Source: Limosilactobacillus reuteri subsp. reuteri (GTDB lineage Bacteria > Bacillota > Bacilli > Lactobacillales > Lactobacillaceae). From it: 64,000 nucleotides of DNA. How positions within the stretch are numbered: position 1 is the first letter of the stretch; every line of letters begins with the position of its first letter. Made by a program: the position numbers and the translations under genes. This document shows, piece after piece, positions 17,376 through 26,833 of this stretch. The stretch covers positions 1,434,501-1,498,500 of the forward strand of contig NC_009513.1 of NCBI RefSeq assembly GCF_000016825.1, in the 5' to 3' direction. A model generated the notes under the pieces. That model worked only from the letters and a program-made list of their open reading frames with translations, made no database searches and was not told the DNA's origin.

Positions 17376-17397
17376 CGCTGCAAGACAGCGTTTTTTA
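17376..17397 (+). terminator. Rho-independent terminator
   Basis: CGCTG-CAAGA-CAGCG followed by TTTTTTATTTTT directly behind the DUF4828-like gene. Confidence 0.75.
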
Positions 17398-17400
17398 TTT

Positions 17401-17988
17401 TTAAATTATTTTTGAGTGCTGAGTGTACTGACGATGTGCCGGTGCCTTATAGTTTTGCATAAATGCCAAAATCTGGTCAAACTGGTCACTAAAACAGATA
17501 CTATTTAGATAAGGATCTTCCACAAAGCCCGCCTTATTCATTTGCTTAAATAAATCGTTTAACGAATCATAAAAGCCATTAAAGTTGTAAAAAGCAACTG
17601 GCTTATGATTATCCCCAACTGTTGTCCATGAAGCGGCCTCGGTAATTTCCTCTAATGTCCCAAAGCCGCCGGGAAAAGCTAACAATCCATCCGCAAGATC
17701 CATCATCGTTTGCTTGCGAATATCCATATTAGGGACAATTCTTACATCTTTTAATTCGTTATAAATGGCTCCACGTTCAGCTAGCTCAGTAGTTATTACC
17801 CCGTGAACAACGCCGCCATTTTTTAAGACTGTCCGAGCAAGGGTTCCCATCAAGCCAAACGCACCAGCACCATAAACTAATTCAATATCGCGTTGGACCA
17901 GCCATTCACCAAATCGTTGTGCTTCATAATTAAATGCTGGATCATTTCCGTCACGCGCACCACAATAAACTGCAATTCGTTTAATCAT
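17401..17988 (-). CDS. LOG family protein (TIGR00730, nucleotide phosphoribohydrolase)
   Basis: A LOG-family enzyme of 195 residues. It opens RIAVYCGARDGNDP and holds the signature PGGFGTLEEITEA near residues 98-110 (PGGxGTxxE). Characterised members hydrolyse cytokinin riboside 5'-monophosphate or AMP-like nucleotides to base and ribose 5-phosphate; the substrate here is unknown. GGGGAG precedes ATG 17988. It begins four bases after the stop of the hydroxyacid dehydrogenase gene, so the pair is co-transcribed. Confidence 0.9.
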   Translation of the reverse strand: MIKRIAVYCGARDGNDPAFNYEAQRFGEWLVQRDIELVYGAGAFGLMGTLARTVLKNGGVVHGVITTELAERGAIYNELKDVRIVPNMDIRKQTMMDLADGLLAFPGGFGTLEEITEAASWTTVGDNHKPVAFYNFNGFYDSLNDLFKQMNKAGFVEDPYLNSICFSDQFDQILAFMQNYKAPAHRQYTQHSKII

Positions 17989-17992
17989 ACAA

Positions 17993-18916
17993 CTACTCCC
18001 CTTTAATATTTTTTAGAGAATCTAATTGATGCTTAATTGTTGCTGCCGCACTCTTAATCTCCTCTTCTTCCAATGGGTAAAGCTTTAAGAGGAGGAGGTT
18101 GCCAATCCCTTGCCGACCAATTAACGCTGGAAAACTGATGTAAGTTGAATACTGCGGCTGATAAATTGCAACCGGCAACGCTAATTGTTCATCCGCAAAA
18201 ATTGCCGTAATAATTCGGAGAGTCCAAGCAGTAACAGCACTAACATTATACCCTAATCCATCGAGAGTGTACCAATTACTAAGGTTCGCCTTAATTTTAA
18301 GCTGACTTTGATCTAAGTGATGACCATTGATTGCCGCAGTTAAGGGTTGTCCATTCACACGAACAGTTGACCAAGCAAATACCTGGTGACCATCGTGTTG
18401 ACCATAGACAAAGCCAGTTACATTGGCAGCAGCGACCTTTGCGGCTTCTGCAATTGCCCGATAAAGGCGCGCAGTTTCAACAACCGTGCCAATCCCAATT
18501 ACTTGCTTTTGCGGCAAGCCAACTTTTTGCTGGAGAACAGCAGTAATTGCCTCATTAGGATTAGTAAGGTTAATTAAGATCCCACTAAAATCACTCTTAA
18601 AAATCTTATTACCAACTTGTAAGGCCTGCTGATAGCTAGTCTCAAGCTCAGCCATTGGTTGTTGCTTCATCAAAGCACTCTTTCCAAAGGCGGTAATAAG
18701 GATATCCGCATCGGCTAAGGCAGCGTAATCTTGAATAATTATTTTTGTGTGGGTCGCTAAAACCGTTTGGGCATCATTTAAATCGGCCTGAATTGCAATA
18801 GCTAGTTGATCTTTTTCATCAATCAAAACTAATTCATCAACTTTTCCGTTCATTACTAATTGGTTGGCTAGCATTTCACCCACATGACCGAGGCCAATAA
18901 TTCCAATCTTTCTCAT
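17993..18916 (-). CDS. L-2-hydroxyacid dehydrogenase of the LDH/MDH family (hydroxyisocaproate type)
   Basis: A 307-residue member of the lactate/malate dehydrogenase family. The NAD fold starts KIGIIGLGHVGEMLANQL. Conserved Asn is in LINLTNPNEA, Arg in GTVVETARLYRAI, and the catalytic His in the loop GQHDGHQVFAWS. The usual HGD of lactate dehydrogenases is rearranged here to HDGH. This and the general pattern fit the L-2-hydroxyisocaproate dehydrogenase branch, which reduces branched 2-keto acids. The ribosome binding site is weak (AAAGAAG). It is upstream of the LOG gene in one unit. Confidence 0.82.
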   Translation of the reverse strand: MRKIGIIGLGHVGEMLANQLVMNGKVDELVLIDEKDQLAIAIQADLNDAQTVLATHTKIIIQDYAALADADILITAFGKSALMKQQPMAELETSYQQALQVGNKIFKSDFSGILINLTNPNEAITAVLQQKVGLPQKQVIGIGTVVETARLYRAIAEAAKVAAANVTGFVYGQHDGHQVFAWSTVRVNGQPLTAAINGHHLDQSQLKIKANLSNWYTLDGLGYNVSAVTAWTLRIITAIFADEQLALPVAIYQPQYSTYISFPALIGRQGIGNLLLLKLYPLEEEEIKSAAATIKHQLDSLKNIKGE

Positions 18917-18982
18917 TTTTAGCGCTTCTTTCTATTTCCCGGGAAATAACGAAAGTGAAAACAAGGTTATTACCCTACTTTA

Positions 18983-19024
18983 AAAAGATAGAGACTAGGA
19001 AATAATCTCCTCAGTCTCTTTTTT
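18983..19024. terminator. Terminator hairpin behind gshA
   Basis: AGAGACT (18990-18996) and AGTCTCT (19013-19019) form a stem with T-runs outward on both strands. It terminates the leftward gshA transcript just at its stop codon. Confidence 0.7.
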
Positions 19025-20552
19025 ATTTTTCCTGAAAATCCTGAACTTCTGGGAAATCACTAAGAATTACATCACGGGCACCCTTTGAGAAATCAAAAGT
19101 TGCTTGAGCATTATAACTTTCTTGATGATCTCCTACATATAATACTACTTGCGTTGGTTGCAAGTCTATTTGGACACCTAACTCAATGGCAGCTTTAACC
19201 AATTGTTGAACATCGTCTGAGTAAACATCGCTGATTGCTTGCAATGGATGTTGGAAATTAATATTTTTCGTGTAACGATCATTGGCAATTTTTAACCCAA
19301 ATGATAATAAATCACCATTTTCAAGTTGATCTGCTAACTGACCGCTAAGAGTTAGTGAAGGATCATCCACTCGTCGTTGTACAAACTTCAAAGCAAGCTG
19401 GTATTCTCGCGGAGCATTAAACTCAACAATAAAGTTTTGCAACTCTGCGATTAACTGCATTGCTTCTTCATGCATCCACGGCAATTGTTCCTTTGGCTTT
19501 TGTAAGGCCACTTCATTATTCCGCTTTTTTGCTTCCGCTAATCGTTCCTCCAAGTTATCAGGTAATGGTGAAAGAATACTATTTAAAAGCATTAATTCAA
19601 GGAAGTTAATCGTATCATCACTAATTCCTGTTCGCGACAACGGGTCAAGGTCAAAATTACGAAATTCAAGATAATCAATTCCTTTATGTAAAGCCCCATC
19701 AATATCATGCATATCATGGTTATGCCGCCGTAATCGTACTGGGCCAAAGAATTCCTTCATACTATAGTAAGTGCCATTGTCCATGAAGTGCTTTAGTTCT
19801 GCAAAATGCTGGTCGTATGAAGTATAGGTAACTTGCTCATTGGTAAAGTTATCATCCCCATAATCACTACAACGCAAACTTCGAACTGGCAGCTCCAAAT
19901 CCTCTGGAATACTATGTGGCATATCTTCAGAAACCGGACTTGCTCCATATAAGTACGTAAATAACCATTGATAAAGGTAGAATTTTTGCGCTAATTTAAA
20001 GTAAAGATGATTTTGAAAATCAATGCGGTTTGGATACCGGTCTGCATAAAAGCGGTGATAAATCTCGTTGATTAATTCACCATCCAAACTAAAATTAACA
20101 TGGACATCCCCTAAAATTTCTTGAACAATACCATATTTCTTTCCTAGGTAATCATGAGTCTCTTGGTCCCATTTCTTAGTAAATGCAGTTTGTAAATATT
20201 CAAGGTCATGCTGATAAGTCGGTCCTGGCGCCATACTTAACGGCCATAATCGTTCATCACTCCGTAAATGTGAGATAACAATCTGCTCTAACATTTTTAG
20301 TTGCCGAACTGCATTTTTAGCTCCAACAACTGGACCCGTTTCAAAGTCCATCATGTCATCCGTATAGCCTGAGTTCAAATAAATATTATATTGCCGCGAA
20401 CGCAGATTTTCAGGATATGGATAACGACTTGCCCGCCCATTGGTCAAAATTCGGTGCTTCTTTGCCTCTAAACCAAACTGTGAAGAAAAAAGTTTGGCAT
20501 TTAATGACGGTTCTTTTAAAGCTGCTTTAAGTTGATCATAATCGGTTCCCAT
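19023..20552 (-). CDS. gshA: Glutamate-cysteine ligase
   Basis: Makes gamma-glutamylcysteine from glutamate and cysteine with ATP, the first step of glutathione synthesis. The 509 residues match stand-alone GshA; there is no ATP-grasp GshB domain as in GshAB fusions, so this locus encodes only the first step. Recognisable are FETGPVVGAKNAVRQLKML, the segment GDVHVNFSL, and the late GIDYLEFRNFDLDPLSRTGI. I use ATG 20552 because GGAGG lies nine bases upstream; longer in-frame starts reach 20606. Confidence 0.88.
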   Translation of the reverse strand: MGTDYDQLKAALKEPSLNAKLFSSQFGLEAKKHRILTNGRASRYPYPENLRSRQYNIYLNSGYTDDMMDFETGPVVGAKNAVRQLKMLEQIVISHLRSDERLWPLSMAPGPTYQHDLEYLQTAFTKKWDQETHDYLGKKYGIVQEILGDVHVNFSLDGELINEIYHRFYADRYPNRIDFQNHLYFKLAQKFYLYQWLFTYLYGASPVSEDMPHSIPEDLELPVRSLRCSDYGDDNFTNEQVTYTSYDQHFAELKHFMDNGTYYSMKEFFGPVRLRRHNHDMHDIDGALHKGIDYLEFRNFDLDPLSRTGISDDTINFLELMLLNSILSPLPDNLEERLAEAKKRNNEVALQKPKEQLPWMHEEAMQLIAELQNFIVEFNAPREYQLALKFVQRRVDDPSLTLSGQLADQLENGDLLSFGLKIANDRYTKNINFQHPLQAISDVYSDDVQQLVKAAIELGVQIDLQPTQVVLYVGDHQESYNAQATFDFSKGARDVILSDFPEVQDFQEK

Positions 20553-20688
20553 CCAAGAATCCCTCCAATCAATCATTTTAATTTTATTCAAATTCAACCA
20601 TAACACTTTTGAAACATAATAGACAATAATAACTTAATTATTTTACTGGATAATCACTTCAAAATAGATTAACGCTTTCTGTCCTTAA

Positions 20689-21720
20689 TTATATCAATCT
20701 CCGCCACCAAGGAACACTAAATTGCTGATACGCTTTATTCTTAGCAAAGAAATGATTAATTCCGCTATTTTTACACTGATGTTCTTTTAATGAATTGACA
20801 TAATCAGCATAAACCTTTATTCGTTGCGAATCCGGAACACCCCGCCACGCGATAACATCCTGCATATTTTTTACTAAGTCAGCATAATTACCGCCATCAT
20901 CATAATCAATAGGTGCCTGCCAATATTTTTTAGCGATCCTTCGAAGCTGACTATCGGTCGGTTGAGTAATATCAAGACGCTGATGAGTATGCCGATATTT
21001 ACCAGTTACATAATACTCTCCATAAGGAATTCCATAATTAAAAGATTCTGTATCAGCAATTTGCCGTAATTGATTGGTCGAATAATGCGTGGGATCTGAA
21101 TCAACCCTTCCTTGGTTATCAAAGCGATAAATATTCCATTGACTAATAAACTTTCCTGTTTCGATATCAACAATAAATTCAATCATTCGGGCTGGATTAG
21201 CATACCGACGATACGAATTACGAACTAATTGAACTTTCATATTAGAGGGATAAGTAAATTTATGATGGTAACGATTATGATAATTAGCACCAGTCTTAAA
21301 GTCTAATTTAAAGTGATTATCGTGGGCATAGGAAAGCAATCGTTGAAAATCTGTCGCTTCTGATGAAAGAGAGGGACGCTGATATCGGCGAATAAAAGCG
21401 ATGTTTTGCCGATCAAGATAACTGCGAAATAAATGAATTTTGCGTCCTAATAAATCTGCTTTTAGCCCTTTCTTCCCTGAATAAGCCGTCACAACTAAAT
21501 CACGAAAATAAGGATAGAAAAAACTGGTGGGGGCTAACTGAGGTGAAAATTGATATACAGTTGGTGAAAATTGAAGAAATCCATAGTTATCAATATAAGC
21601 TTTTAAATGGTGATTAATAATTAAATCAAGCTGTTCACGAGCGTTGAGACCGCTTTGTTTCAAGGCTCTTATATAGTTAACGGAACCAATTTGATTTACT
21701 TCTATCATGTTATTTGTCAT
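20689..21720 (-). CDS. Conserved hypothetical protein (possibly DUF3114)
   Basis: A 343-residue protein rich in Tyr, His and Arg, with no signal peptide or membrane segment. Visible are SGLNAREQLDLIINHHLKAY near the start, NRYHHKFTYPSNMKVQLVR in the middle, and IEFIVDIETGKFISQWNIYRF. It may belong to DUF3114, but I hold this loosely. Its ATG overlaps the end of the upstream GNAT gene by 11 bases, so the two are coupled. No catalytic motif recognised. Confidence 0.75.
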   Translation of the reverse strand: MTNNMIEVNQIGSVNYIRALKQSGLNAREQLDLIINHHLKAYIDNYGFLQFSPTVYQFSPQLAPTSFFYPYFRDLVVTAYSGKKGLKADLLGRKIHLFRSYLDRQNIAFIRRYQRPSLSSEATDFQRLLSYAHDNHFKLDFKTGANYHNRYHHKFTYPSNMKVQLVRNSYRRYANPARMIEFIVDIETGKFISQWNIYRFDNQGRVDSDPTHYSTNQLRQIADTESFNYGIPYGEYYVTGKYRHTHQRLDITQPTDSQLRRIAKKYWQAPIDYDDGGNYADLVKNMQDVIAWRGVPDSQRIKVYADYVNSLKEHQCKNSGINHFFAKNKAYQQFSVPWWRRLI

Positions 21721-22165
21721 AAATATCGTTTAACGGTTCATGAACCATCGTAACATGCTCGCGCTCGGCTTCTATAAAATGGTCACCAACAGATGCAAAA
21801 CCATATTTTTTATAAAAATCTTCAACATAGGCTTGAGCATGAATAATTATCTTAAAGTTGGGGAAATTCACTTTGATTCCACTTAATAAATGTTCAATAA
21901 TCTTTCCACCTAAACCAATCCCGCGTGCTTGTGGAGCCACAACTACGCGGCCAAAAGTTACAACATCATTCTGAATAAAATAACGTGCATAAGCAACTAC
22001 TTCACCATTAGTAGTCGCAAAAACATGGTGCGCAAGTGAGTCGCTATCATCCGGATCAGGATAGGAACTCTGTTGTTCTCCATTAAAAACTTGTGCTCGT
22101 AACTTAAGAATGGCAAAAAGTTCATTAACTGTTAGTTCAGTAAACTGTTTATCAAACCATTGCAT
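21710..22165 (-). CDS. GNAT acetyltransferase, ElaA-like
   Basis: A 151-residue acetyl-CoA-dependent N-acetyltransferase. It has ILKLRAQVFNGEQQSSYPDP, typical of ElaA, followed by the acetyl-CoA loop VVVAPQARGIGLGGKIIEHLL and the late FYKKYGFASVGDHFIE. The acceptor is unknown. AGGAGGG precedes ATG 22165. It overlaps the following hypothetical gene by 11 bases. Confidence 0.9.
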   Translation of the reverse strand: MQWFDKQFTELTVNELFAILKLRAQVFNGEQQSSYPDPDDSDSLAHHVFATTNGEVVAYARYFIQNDVVTFGRVVVAPQARGIGLGGKIIEHLLSGIKVNFPNFKIIIHAQAYVEDFYKKYGFASVGDHFIEAEREHVTMVHEPLNDIYDK

Positions 22166-22301
22166 AATTTATCCCTCCTATAATTTTATATATTATACAA
22201 AAACTAGTAAGTTAGCATAATTTTCCCGCAAAACAATTTTATTATTAAATTTATGGAATATAATAAAGGTAATGATTTATTTGTGAAGGGAGCGTTCAAT
22301 A

Positions 22302-23009
22302 ATGGATAATTTTTCACCAAATCGTCGAAACGTTGTTGATATTACCGACTTAAATAAGTTTTTAACAAAAATGTATGGTTTAATGACCCTAGCAGTATTG
22401 CTTTCTGCCTTAACTGCTTGGCTCGTAATGACTGTTTTCGCTCAGCAATTTACTGCTTTTATGGTCAATAACCGCTGGGGAATGTGGTTAATTATCCTCT
22501 TGCCAATCATCCTGACGTTGGGGATTAATTTTAATGCTACTCGCAGCCCTGGCCTTTGTCTGTTCCTATTAATTTTAACAGCAATCGTCTACGGAATTAC
22601 CTTTGCTTTTATTGCAGGTGCTTATGCTGGCACTGATATTGCAACAGCTTTCGTTTCCTCAGCGAGTGTATTCTTAACAATGGCGATTATTGGTACTTTT
22701 TCTCATCGTGATTTTACGCGAATTGGTTCTTATGCCAGTGCAGCCTTAATTGGCTTGATCATCGCCATGCTGGTTAACTTTTTTGTCCAAAGCCCAATGA
22801 TTAATTATCTGCTTTCGATCGTTGCCGTAATCATTTTTACAGCGTTAACTGCTTGGGATGCACAACGAATGAAAAATATCTATATCGAATGCAATGGTCA
22901 AGTCTCATCCAATGGACTGGCTGTTCTTGGCGCTTTACAGCTTTACCTTGATTTTATTAATCTCTTTATTAGCTTCTTAGACATTTTTGGATCAAGCAAT
23001 GACAGATAA
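22302..23009 (+). CDS. Bax inhibitor-1/YccA family membrane protein
   Basis: A 235-residue protein with seven hydrophobic helices, ending in the characteristic DAQRMKNIYIECNG and ALQLYLDFINLFISFLDIFG of the TMBIM/BI-1 family. Bacterial members include pH-gated calcium-leak channels (YetJ) and FtsH modulators (YccA); the role here is unproven. GGGAG precedes ATG 22302. It is a single gene with a terminator at 23028. Confidence 0.92.
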   Translation: MDNFSPNRRNVVDITDLNKFLTKMYGLMTLAVLLSALTAWLVMTVFAQQFTAFMVNNRWGMWLIILLPIILTLGINFNATRSPGLCLFLLILTAIVYGITFAFIAGAYAGTDIATAFVSSASVFLTMAIIGTFSHRDFTRIGSYASAALIGLIIAMLVNFFVQSPMINYLLSIVAVIIFTALTAWDAQRMKNIYIECNGQVSSNGLAVLGALQLYLDFINLFISFLDIFGSSNDR

Positions 23010-23027
23010 AAACATTAAATAACAAAA

Positions 23028-23070
23028 ATGGTCAGTGAAAAAATGCTAGTTTTTTCCTGACTATTTTTTC
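23028..23070. terminator. Bidirectional terminator between BI-1 and DUF membrane genes
   Basis: ATGGTCAG-TGAAAAAA pairs with TTTTTTCC-TGACTAT (imperfect), then TTTTTTCTTAG. It overlaps the stop of the converging gene at 23061. Confidence 0.65.
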
Positions 23071-23615
23071 TTAGTATATTTTTTCCACACTAATGCCTCT
23101 TTAATACACGGATAGTGACGAATAAGGATTAATGTATATGTACCAGTTGTAACCGTAAGTAATAGCCAAATTACCCAACCATTATCTGGCAAAAACTTAA
23201 AACGTTCTCGTAAGACTTCATCTAATAAGTCAAATAATAGTCCTTTAAATGTCATCTTTAGCCCTAAAAGGTGGTCTGTTGCAATTTCAACCATAAATAC
23301 GAGGGCAAATCCATATAAATAGGCCCAACCACGCCGATATTTAAATATATGGTTACCATATTTATCTTTTTTCGCTGTTTTTACAATGCGAACACTAAAG
23401 GTTTGGAACCAGCCAAGCATGATGCCAATTAAAATTAGAACAATTGTAACTAGCAAATGCCATTCCTGTTGCTCCGTAAAGATCGAAATAATGGTCATGA
23501 CTAATGCATAAATCGGAATAATTATAAAACTAGTCTTAGTCACAGTTTCGAATTGAAATGTTCCTTTAATGAAATTATATAAAATTAATAGGCAAAAAAT
23601 TATTAAGAGAGTCAT
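23061..23615 (-). CDS. Membrane protein, paralogue of the gene at 29267
   Basis: A 184-residue protein with about five hydrophobic segments and a lysine-rich C-terminus. No named family recognised. It is clearly related to the 179-residue protein at 29267-29806. Both share IYNFIKGTF/IYKFIKGTF near residue 10, a central basic loop before a W-A/P-YLYG/YLVG helix, L(L/F)xEVLxxx, and an HYP/RYP-x-I-(K/R)EA ending. AGGAGGG precedes ATG 23615. Confidence 0.75.
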   Translation of the reverse strand: MTLLIIFCLLILYNFIKGTFQFETVTKTSFIIIPIYALVMTIISIFTEQQEWHLLVTIVLILIGIMLGWFQTFSVRIVKTAKKDKYGNHIFKYRRGWAYLYGFALVFMVEIATDHLLGLKMTFKGLLFDLLDEVLRERFKFLPDNGWVIWLLLTVTTGTYTLILIRHYPCIKEALVWKKYTKKK

Positions 23616-23675
23616 TAAACATCCCTCCTAATATAAATATAAGATAGATTTTAATAACTCTCCACTATTACACTT

Positions 23676-24188
23676 TTAATCGTCTAAAGTAATTCTTTTT
23701 TCAAAGCGAAACATTTCATTATTAGTATCATTCTGAGTTTCATAGTTAAGATCTGGATGGCTTTGGTTATAAAATTCTACAGCAGCAAAGCCACAACGGT
23801 TGATATAAAAATGAATATTTCGTTTATCAAAATACGGGGTACATGTCTCCCAAAGAACTGTTTGTGGATATTTCTGCTCTAATGCAGTCCAAATTTTATA
23901 ACCAATTCCTTTATTTTGGTGTGCAGTATCAACGTATAAAAAGTCTAAATGATTGTGATGTGTTTGATCATCGATTTGTACAATTGCGCCACCCACAATC
24001 TCATGATCTACAACCGCTTTAAATCCGTGGGCATTATCACAAGTAAGAGATGCATAAATATCTTCAGTCGGTAATACATCTTCTAAGGAGCTATCCTGTA
24101 CTTGAGCTGCTTGATTAAACGAATCTTTCATCGCAGGAACAAAAATTGGTAAATCTTTTTCATTAAGTGGCATAAGCTTAAAATCCAT
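23676..24188 (-). CDS. GNAT family N-acetyltransferase
   Basis: A 170-residue GNAT protein. The acetyl-CoA loop is seen in FLYVDTAHQNKGIGYKIWTAL near 85-105, followed by WETCTPYFDKRNIHFYINRCGF, the usual strand-helix end. The substrate is unknown. GGAGG lies eight bases before ATG 24188. It is transcribed leftward and is divergent from the LytTR gene. Confidence 0.88.
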   Translation of the reverse strand: MDFKLMPLNEKDLPIFVPAMKDSFNQAAQVQDSSLEDVLPTEDIYASLTCDNAHGFKAVVDHEIVGGAIVQIDDQTHHNHLDFLYVDTAHQNKGIGYKIWTALEQKYPQTVLWETCTPYFDKRNIHFYINRCGFAAVEFYNQSHPDLNYETQNDTNNEMFRFEKRITLDD

Positions 24189-24334
24189 CGTTTTACCTCC
24201 TAAAATACATAAAACTAAACGACCAATAATTTAAGAAATCTTACCATTTGCTGTAAATTTTTGACCACTTATTACATATACAATATAAGCGGTGACAAAT
24301 ATAATATACTTAGATTAGAAAGGAAGTGGGAACT

Positions 24335-24769
24335 ATGAAAGTAAACTGTCATATCGACCCTAATATTGAAGAGGAACATCTCGATTTATTTGTCCGTGAA
24401 ATGAATCCCCAAATTAGCAACCTCCTAAAAAGTTTTACAAGTACCGAACCAGTATTATGGTGTTATGACGCAGATCAAATCATCCCCATTAAATTCTCGG
24501 ATATCTTTGAATTAACTGTCGCTAAGACCGGTACTAAAATTTCAACAAAAGATCATACCTACTTTTATCGTGAACGGTTATCCCACTTCAAAAGCAATCT
24601 TCCGAATGACTTTATTGAAGCATCTTGCAGCACTATTTTTAATTATCATTACCTTGATCACCTTGAGTTATTAGATAATGGCTTGATAGATGCAATTTTA
24701 ACGAATGGTAGCCATATTCAGATTTCACGACGAAAAATCAAAAATTTGAAAGCGAGGTTAGGACTATGA
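24335..24769 (+). CDS. LytTR-domain DNA-binding regulator (module 1)
   Basis: A 144-residue transcription factor consisting of a short N-terminal part and a C-terminal LytTR domain (ISTKDHTYFYRERLSHFKSN through HYLDHLELLDNGLIDAIL to RRKIKNLKARLGL). It has no receiver domain, so it is not a classical response regulator. I use ATG 24335, eight bases behind AGGAAG; a GTG at 24326 overlaps that site. Its stop overlaps the DUF3021 start (ATGA). In LytTR regulatory systems the membrane partner restrains the regulator. A second such module lies at 40.8-41.6 kb. Confidence 0.88.
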   Translation: MKVNCHIDPNIEEEHLDLFVREMNPQISNLLKSFTSTEPVLWCYDADQIIPIKFSDIFELTVAKTGTKISTKDHTYFYRERLSHFKSNLPNDFIEASCSTIFNYHYLDHLELLDNGLIDAILTNGSHIQISRRKIKNLKARLGL

Positions 24770-25212
24770 AAAAATATGTCAAATATACGATTGGTTTCTC
24801 AGGAATCGGGGTTCTAATTGGTCTAGCAATCTCTTTAGTCTTCAACTATCTTGATGGCAGTACCATCTACTACCCATCATCCCCTAATTTTGTTAACCAA
24901 TTCGCTCATCCCCTTAACAGCGTAACTGTTTCTGTTATTTTATGGATGCTAATTGGCTGTGTTTTTGGGTTTGGCAGTTTAATTTTTGAACTTAAAAATT
25001 GGTCACTGCTAAAGAAAACGATCATTAATTTTTGTGCTTACTATGCTGGCTTTGCGCCATTAGCAATCCTATGTGGTTGGTTCCCGCTGACTTGGATTAA
25101 TTTTGCTATTTTCACGCTTATTTTTATTGTAATTTATGCCATAATTTGGAGTCTTAATTGGTATTCGATAAAAAAAGAGATTCGCTCAATTAATCAGCAA
25201 ATCAAAAAATAG
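24766..25212 (+). CDS. DUF3021 family membrane protein (partner of module 1)
   Basis: A 148-residue protein with four hydrophobic helices (about 8-28, 57-72, 86-106, 112-133) and a charged C-terminus. It matches DUF3021, found directly after LytTR regulators. It overlaps the regulator by four bases, so the pair is translated together. By analogy it is a membrane-bound inhibitor of the LytTR protein; this is inference from the arrangement. Confidence 0.85.
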   Translation: MKKYVKYTIGFSGIGVLIGLAISLVFNYLDGSTIYYPSSPNFVNQFAHPLNSVTVSVILWMLIGCVFGFGSLIFELKNWSLLKKTIINFCAYYAGFAPLAILCGWFPLTWINFAIFTLIFIVIYAIIWSLNWYSIKKEIRSINQQIKK

Positions 25213-25220
25213 ATTTTTAC

Positions 25221-26144
25221 TCACATTTGATTGTAATAAGCCTGGACTAATTCAACAAAGTTATTAATATTATAAGTTGTTCCAAATAACTTACGAGCCG
25301 CTGTCGACCAATAAGAAATCGGGTCTTCGTGATCAGTCCCACCAAGATAGTTTGAAATCATTGCATGGGTCCAAACAGTTCCCCCACCATCTTTGGTTCC
25401 CTTCGTCACAGGCAAATTATTCTGTTTTAAGATATAGGCTGTATAATAAGCAGCGTTGCCAAGCTGGTTCGCAAAAGATGCTGCGGTATATTCATGAGGC
25501 ATTTCAAACTGGACAAAGTATGGATTAGCATATGGTCCTGCTCCTTCTGCCATATATTTTGTATCCGCAATATTAATAATTTGTTGATTATCAATAAATG
25601 TATGAACAAACACTCTAGTTGAACTATAATTTTGCTTCATGTAAGATACTTCACTACTAATCGTTGAATTTTCATTCCCAGTATCGTGAATTACGACCCC
25701 ACGAGGATTTCCAGATGAAGTACTGTACCCGCGTTGTTCAAATATACTTAAAATTTGTTTAGTAATTTTAGCGTGTGGAAGACCAGATTGAGTAAGATAA
25801 CTATTGATTTCGTTGTTCATTTTCAGCTCAATATCGGTGGCCCGAACAAAATAATTTTTTCCATTATAGTTAATCTGTGCGTAAGTATCATCGTTATCAT
25901 TAGAAGTCAGATAGTAGCGATTGACCTTAACTAAGGCTTGATCAGGCAGGTTGACGCGTTGAATTGCTGAAAGTGAATTATATATTCTTGCGCTACTGCT
26001 TAACGTAGCCGTTTCACTAACAGCATATGAATTACTAACCTCCCGCGTATGATGAGAATAAAACCAACTCCCACCGATTATTGCCGCGACAATTATAATA
26101 AGTGATAGATATATTAAATTTTGTTTTTTCTTTCTCTTTGCCAT
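25221..26144 (-). CDS. N-acetylmuramoyl-L-alanine amidase (Amidase_2), membrane-anchored
   Basis: A probable peptidoglycan hydrolase of 307 residues. One N-terminal transmembrane anchor (about 10-30, LIYLSLIIIVAAIIGGSW) is followed by a small beta region resembling a bacterial SH3 domain (about 45-105). An Amidase_2 domain then has zinc-ligand positions in VVIHDTGNE, VHTFIDN and WTHAMISNYLGGTDHEDP. I see no convincing ribosome binding site at ATG 26144. It converges on the DUF3021 gene with eight bases between stops. Confidence 0.87.
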   Translation of the reverse strand: MAKRKKKQNLIYLSLIIIVAAIIGGSWFYSHHTREVSNSYAVSETATLSSSARIYNSLSAIQRVNLPDQALVKVNRYYLTSNDNDDTYAQINYNGKNYFVRATDIELKMNNEINSYLTQSGLPHAKITKQILSIFEQRGYSTSSGNPRGVVIHDTGNENSTISSEVSYMKQNYSSTRVFVHTFIDNQQIINIADTKYMAEGAGPYANPYFVQFEMPHEYTAASFANQLGNAAYYTAYILKQNNLPVTKGTKDGGGTVWTHAMISNYLGGTDHEDPISYWSTAARKLFGTTYNINNFVELVQAYYNQM

Positions 26145-26213
26145 ACTAGTTATTGTAACGAATAAATTTGAATTTTGTAGGAAAAAACTAATTATTTATA
26201 AGTAAAGTTAAAA

Positions 26214-26256
26214 ATCCCTTGCCGTCATCAATACTGAAAGCAAGGGATCATTTTTT
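26214..26256. terminator. Terminator-like hairpin in the amidase/LLM gap
   Basis: ATCCCTTGC (26214-26222) pairs with GCAAGGGAT (26240-26248), followed by CATTTTTTATTT. No intact gene on the plus strand ends here, so it may be left over from a deleted gene. Confidence 0.55.
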
Positions 26257-26833
26257 ATTTACCATCCATTAAGCAGCATCACTACAAAACATGCCATTTA
26301 CGTGATTAACACCTATGCAAGTGGTATTGTTAAATAAAAATATTTATGACATTATATACTTACAAAAAATAAGCAAGAGGAAGGAGTGACTAATTATGAA
26401 TGTCGAATTAGGAATCTCAACATTTGGTGAAACGACCCCACTCGAAAAAACAGACAAGGCAATTAGCCATGATGAACGGATTAGAAATCTTATTGAAGAA
26501 GTAGAATTGGCCGACCAAGTAGGAATTGATGCATATGCTATCGGTGAACATCACCGCAAAGACTTTGCAGTTTCAGCACCTGAAATCATTATAGCGATAG
26601 CAGCTGCAAAAACAAAACAGATTCATCTTTCAAGTGCCACTACTAATTTACCAACGATTGATCCAATTTGGGTTTTTGAGCAATATGCCACAATTGATGC
26701 AATGGCTCCTGGAAGAATTGAAATTATGGCTGGCCGCGGATCATTTACTGAAGCATTTGATTTATTTGGTTATGATCTTGATAATTATGATGAACTATGT
26801 CAACCACCACTGACTAAAATTAGTGGCTTGTGA

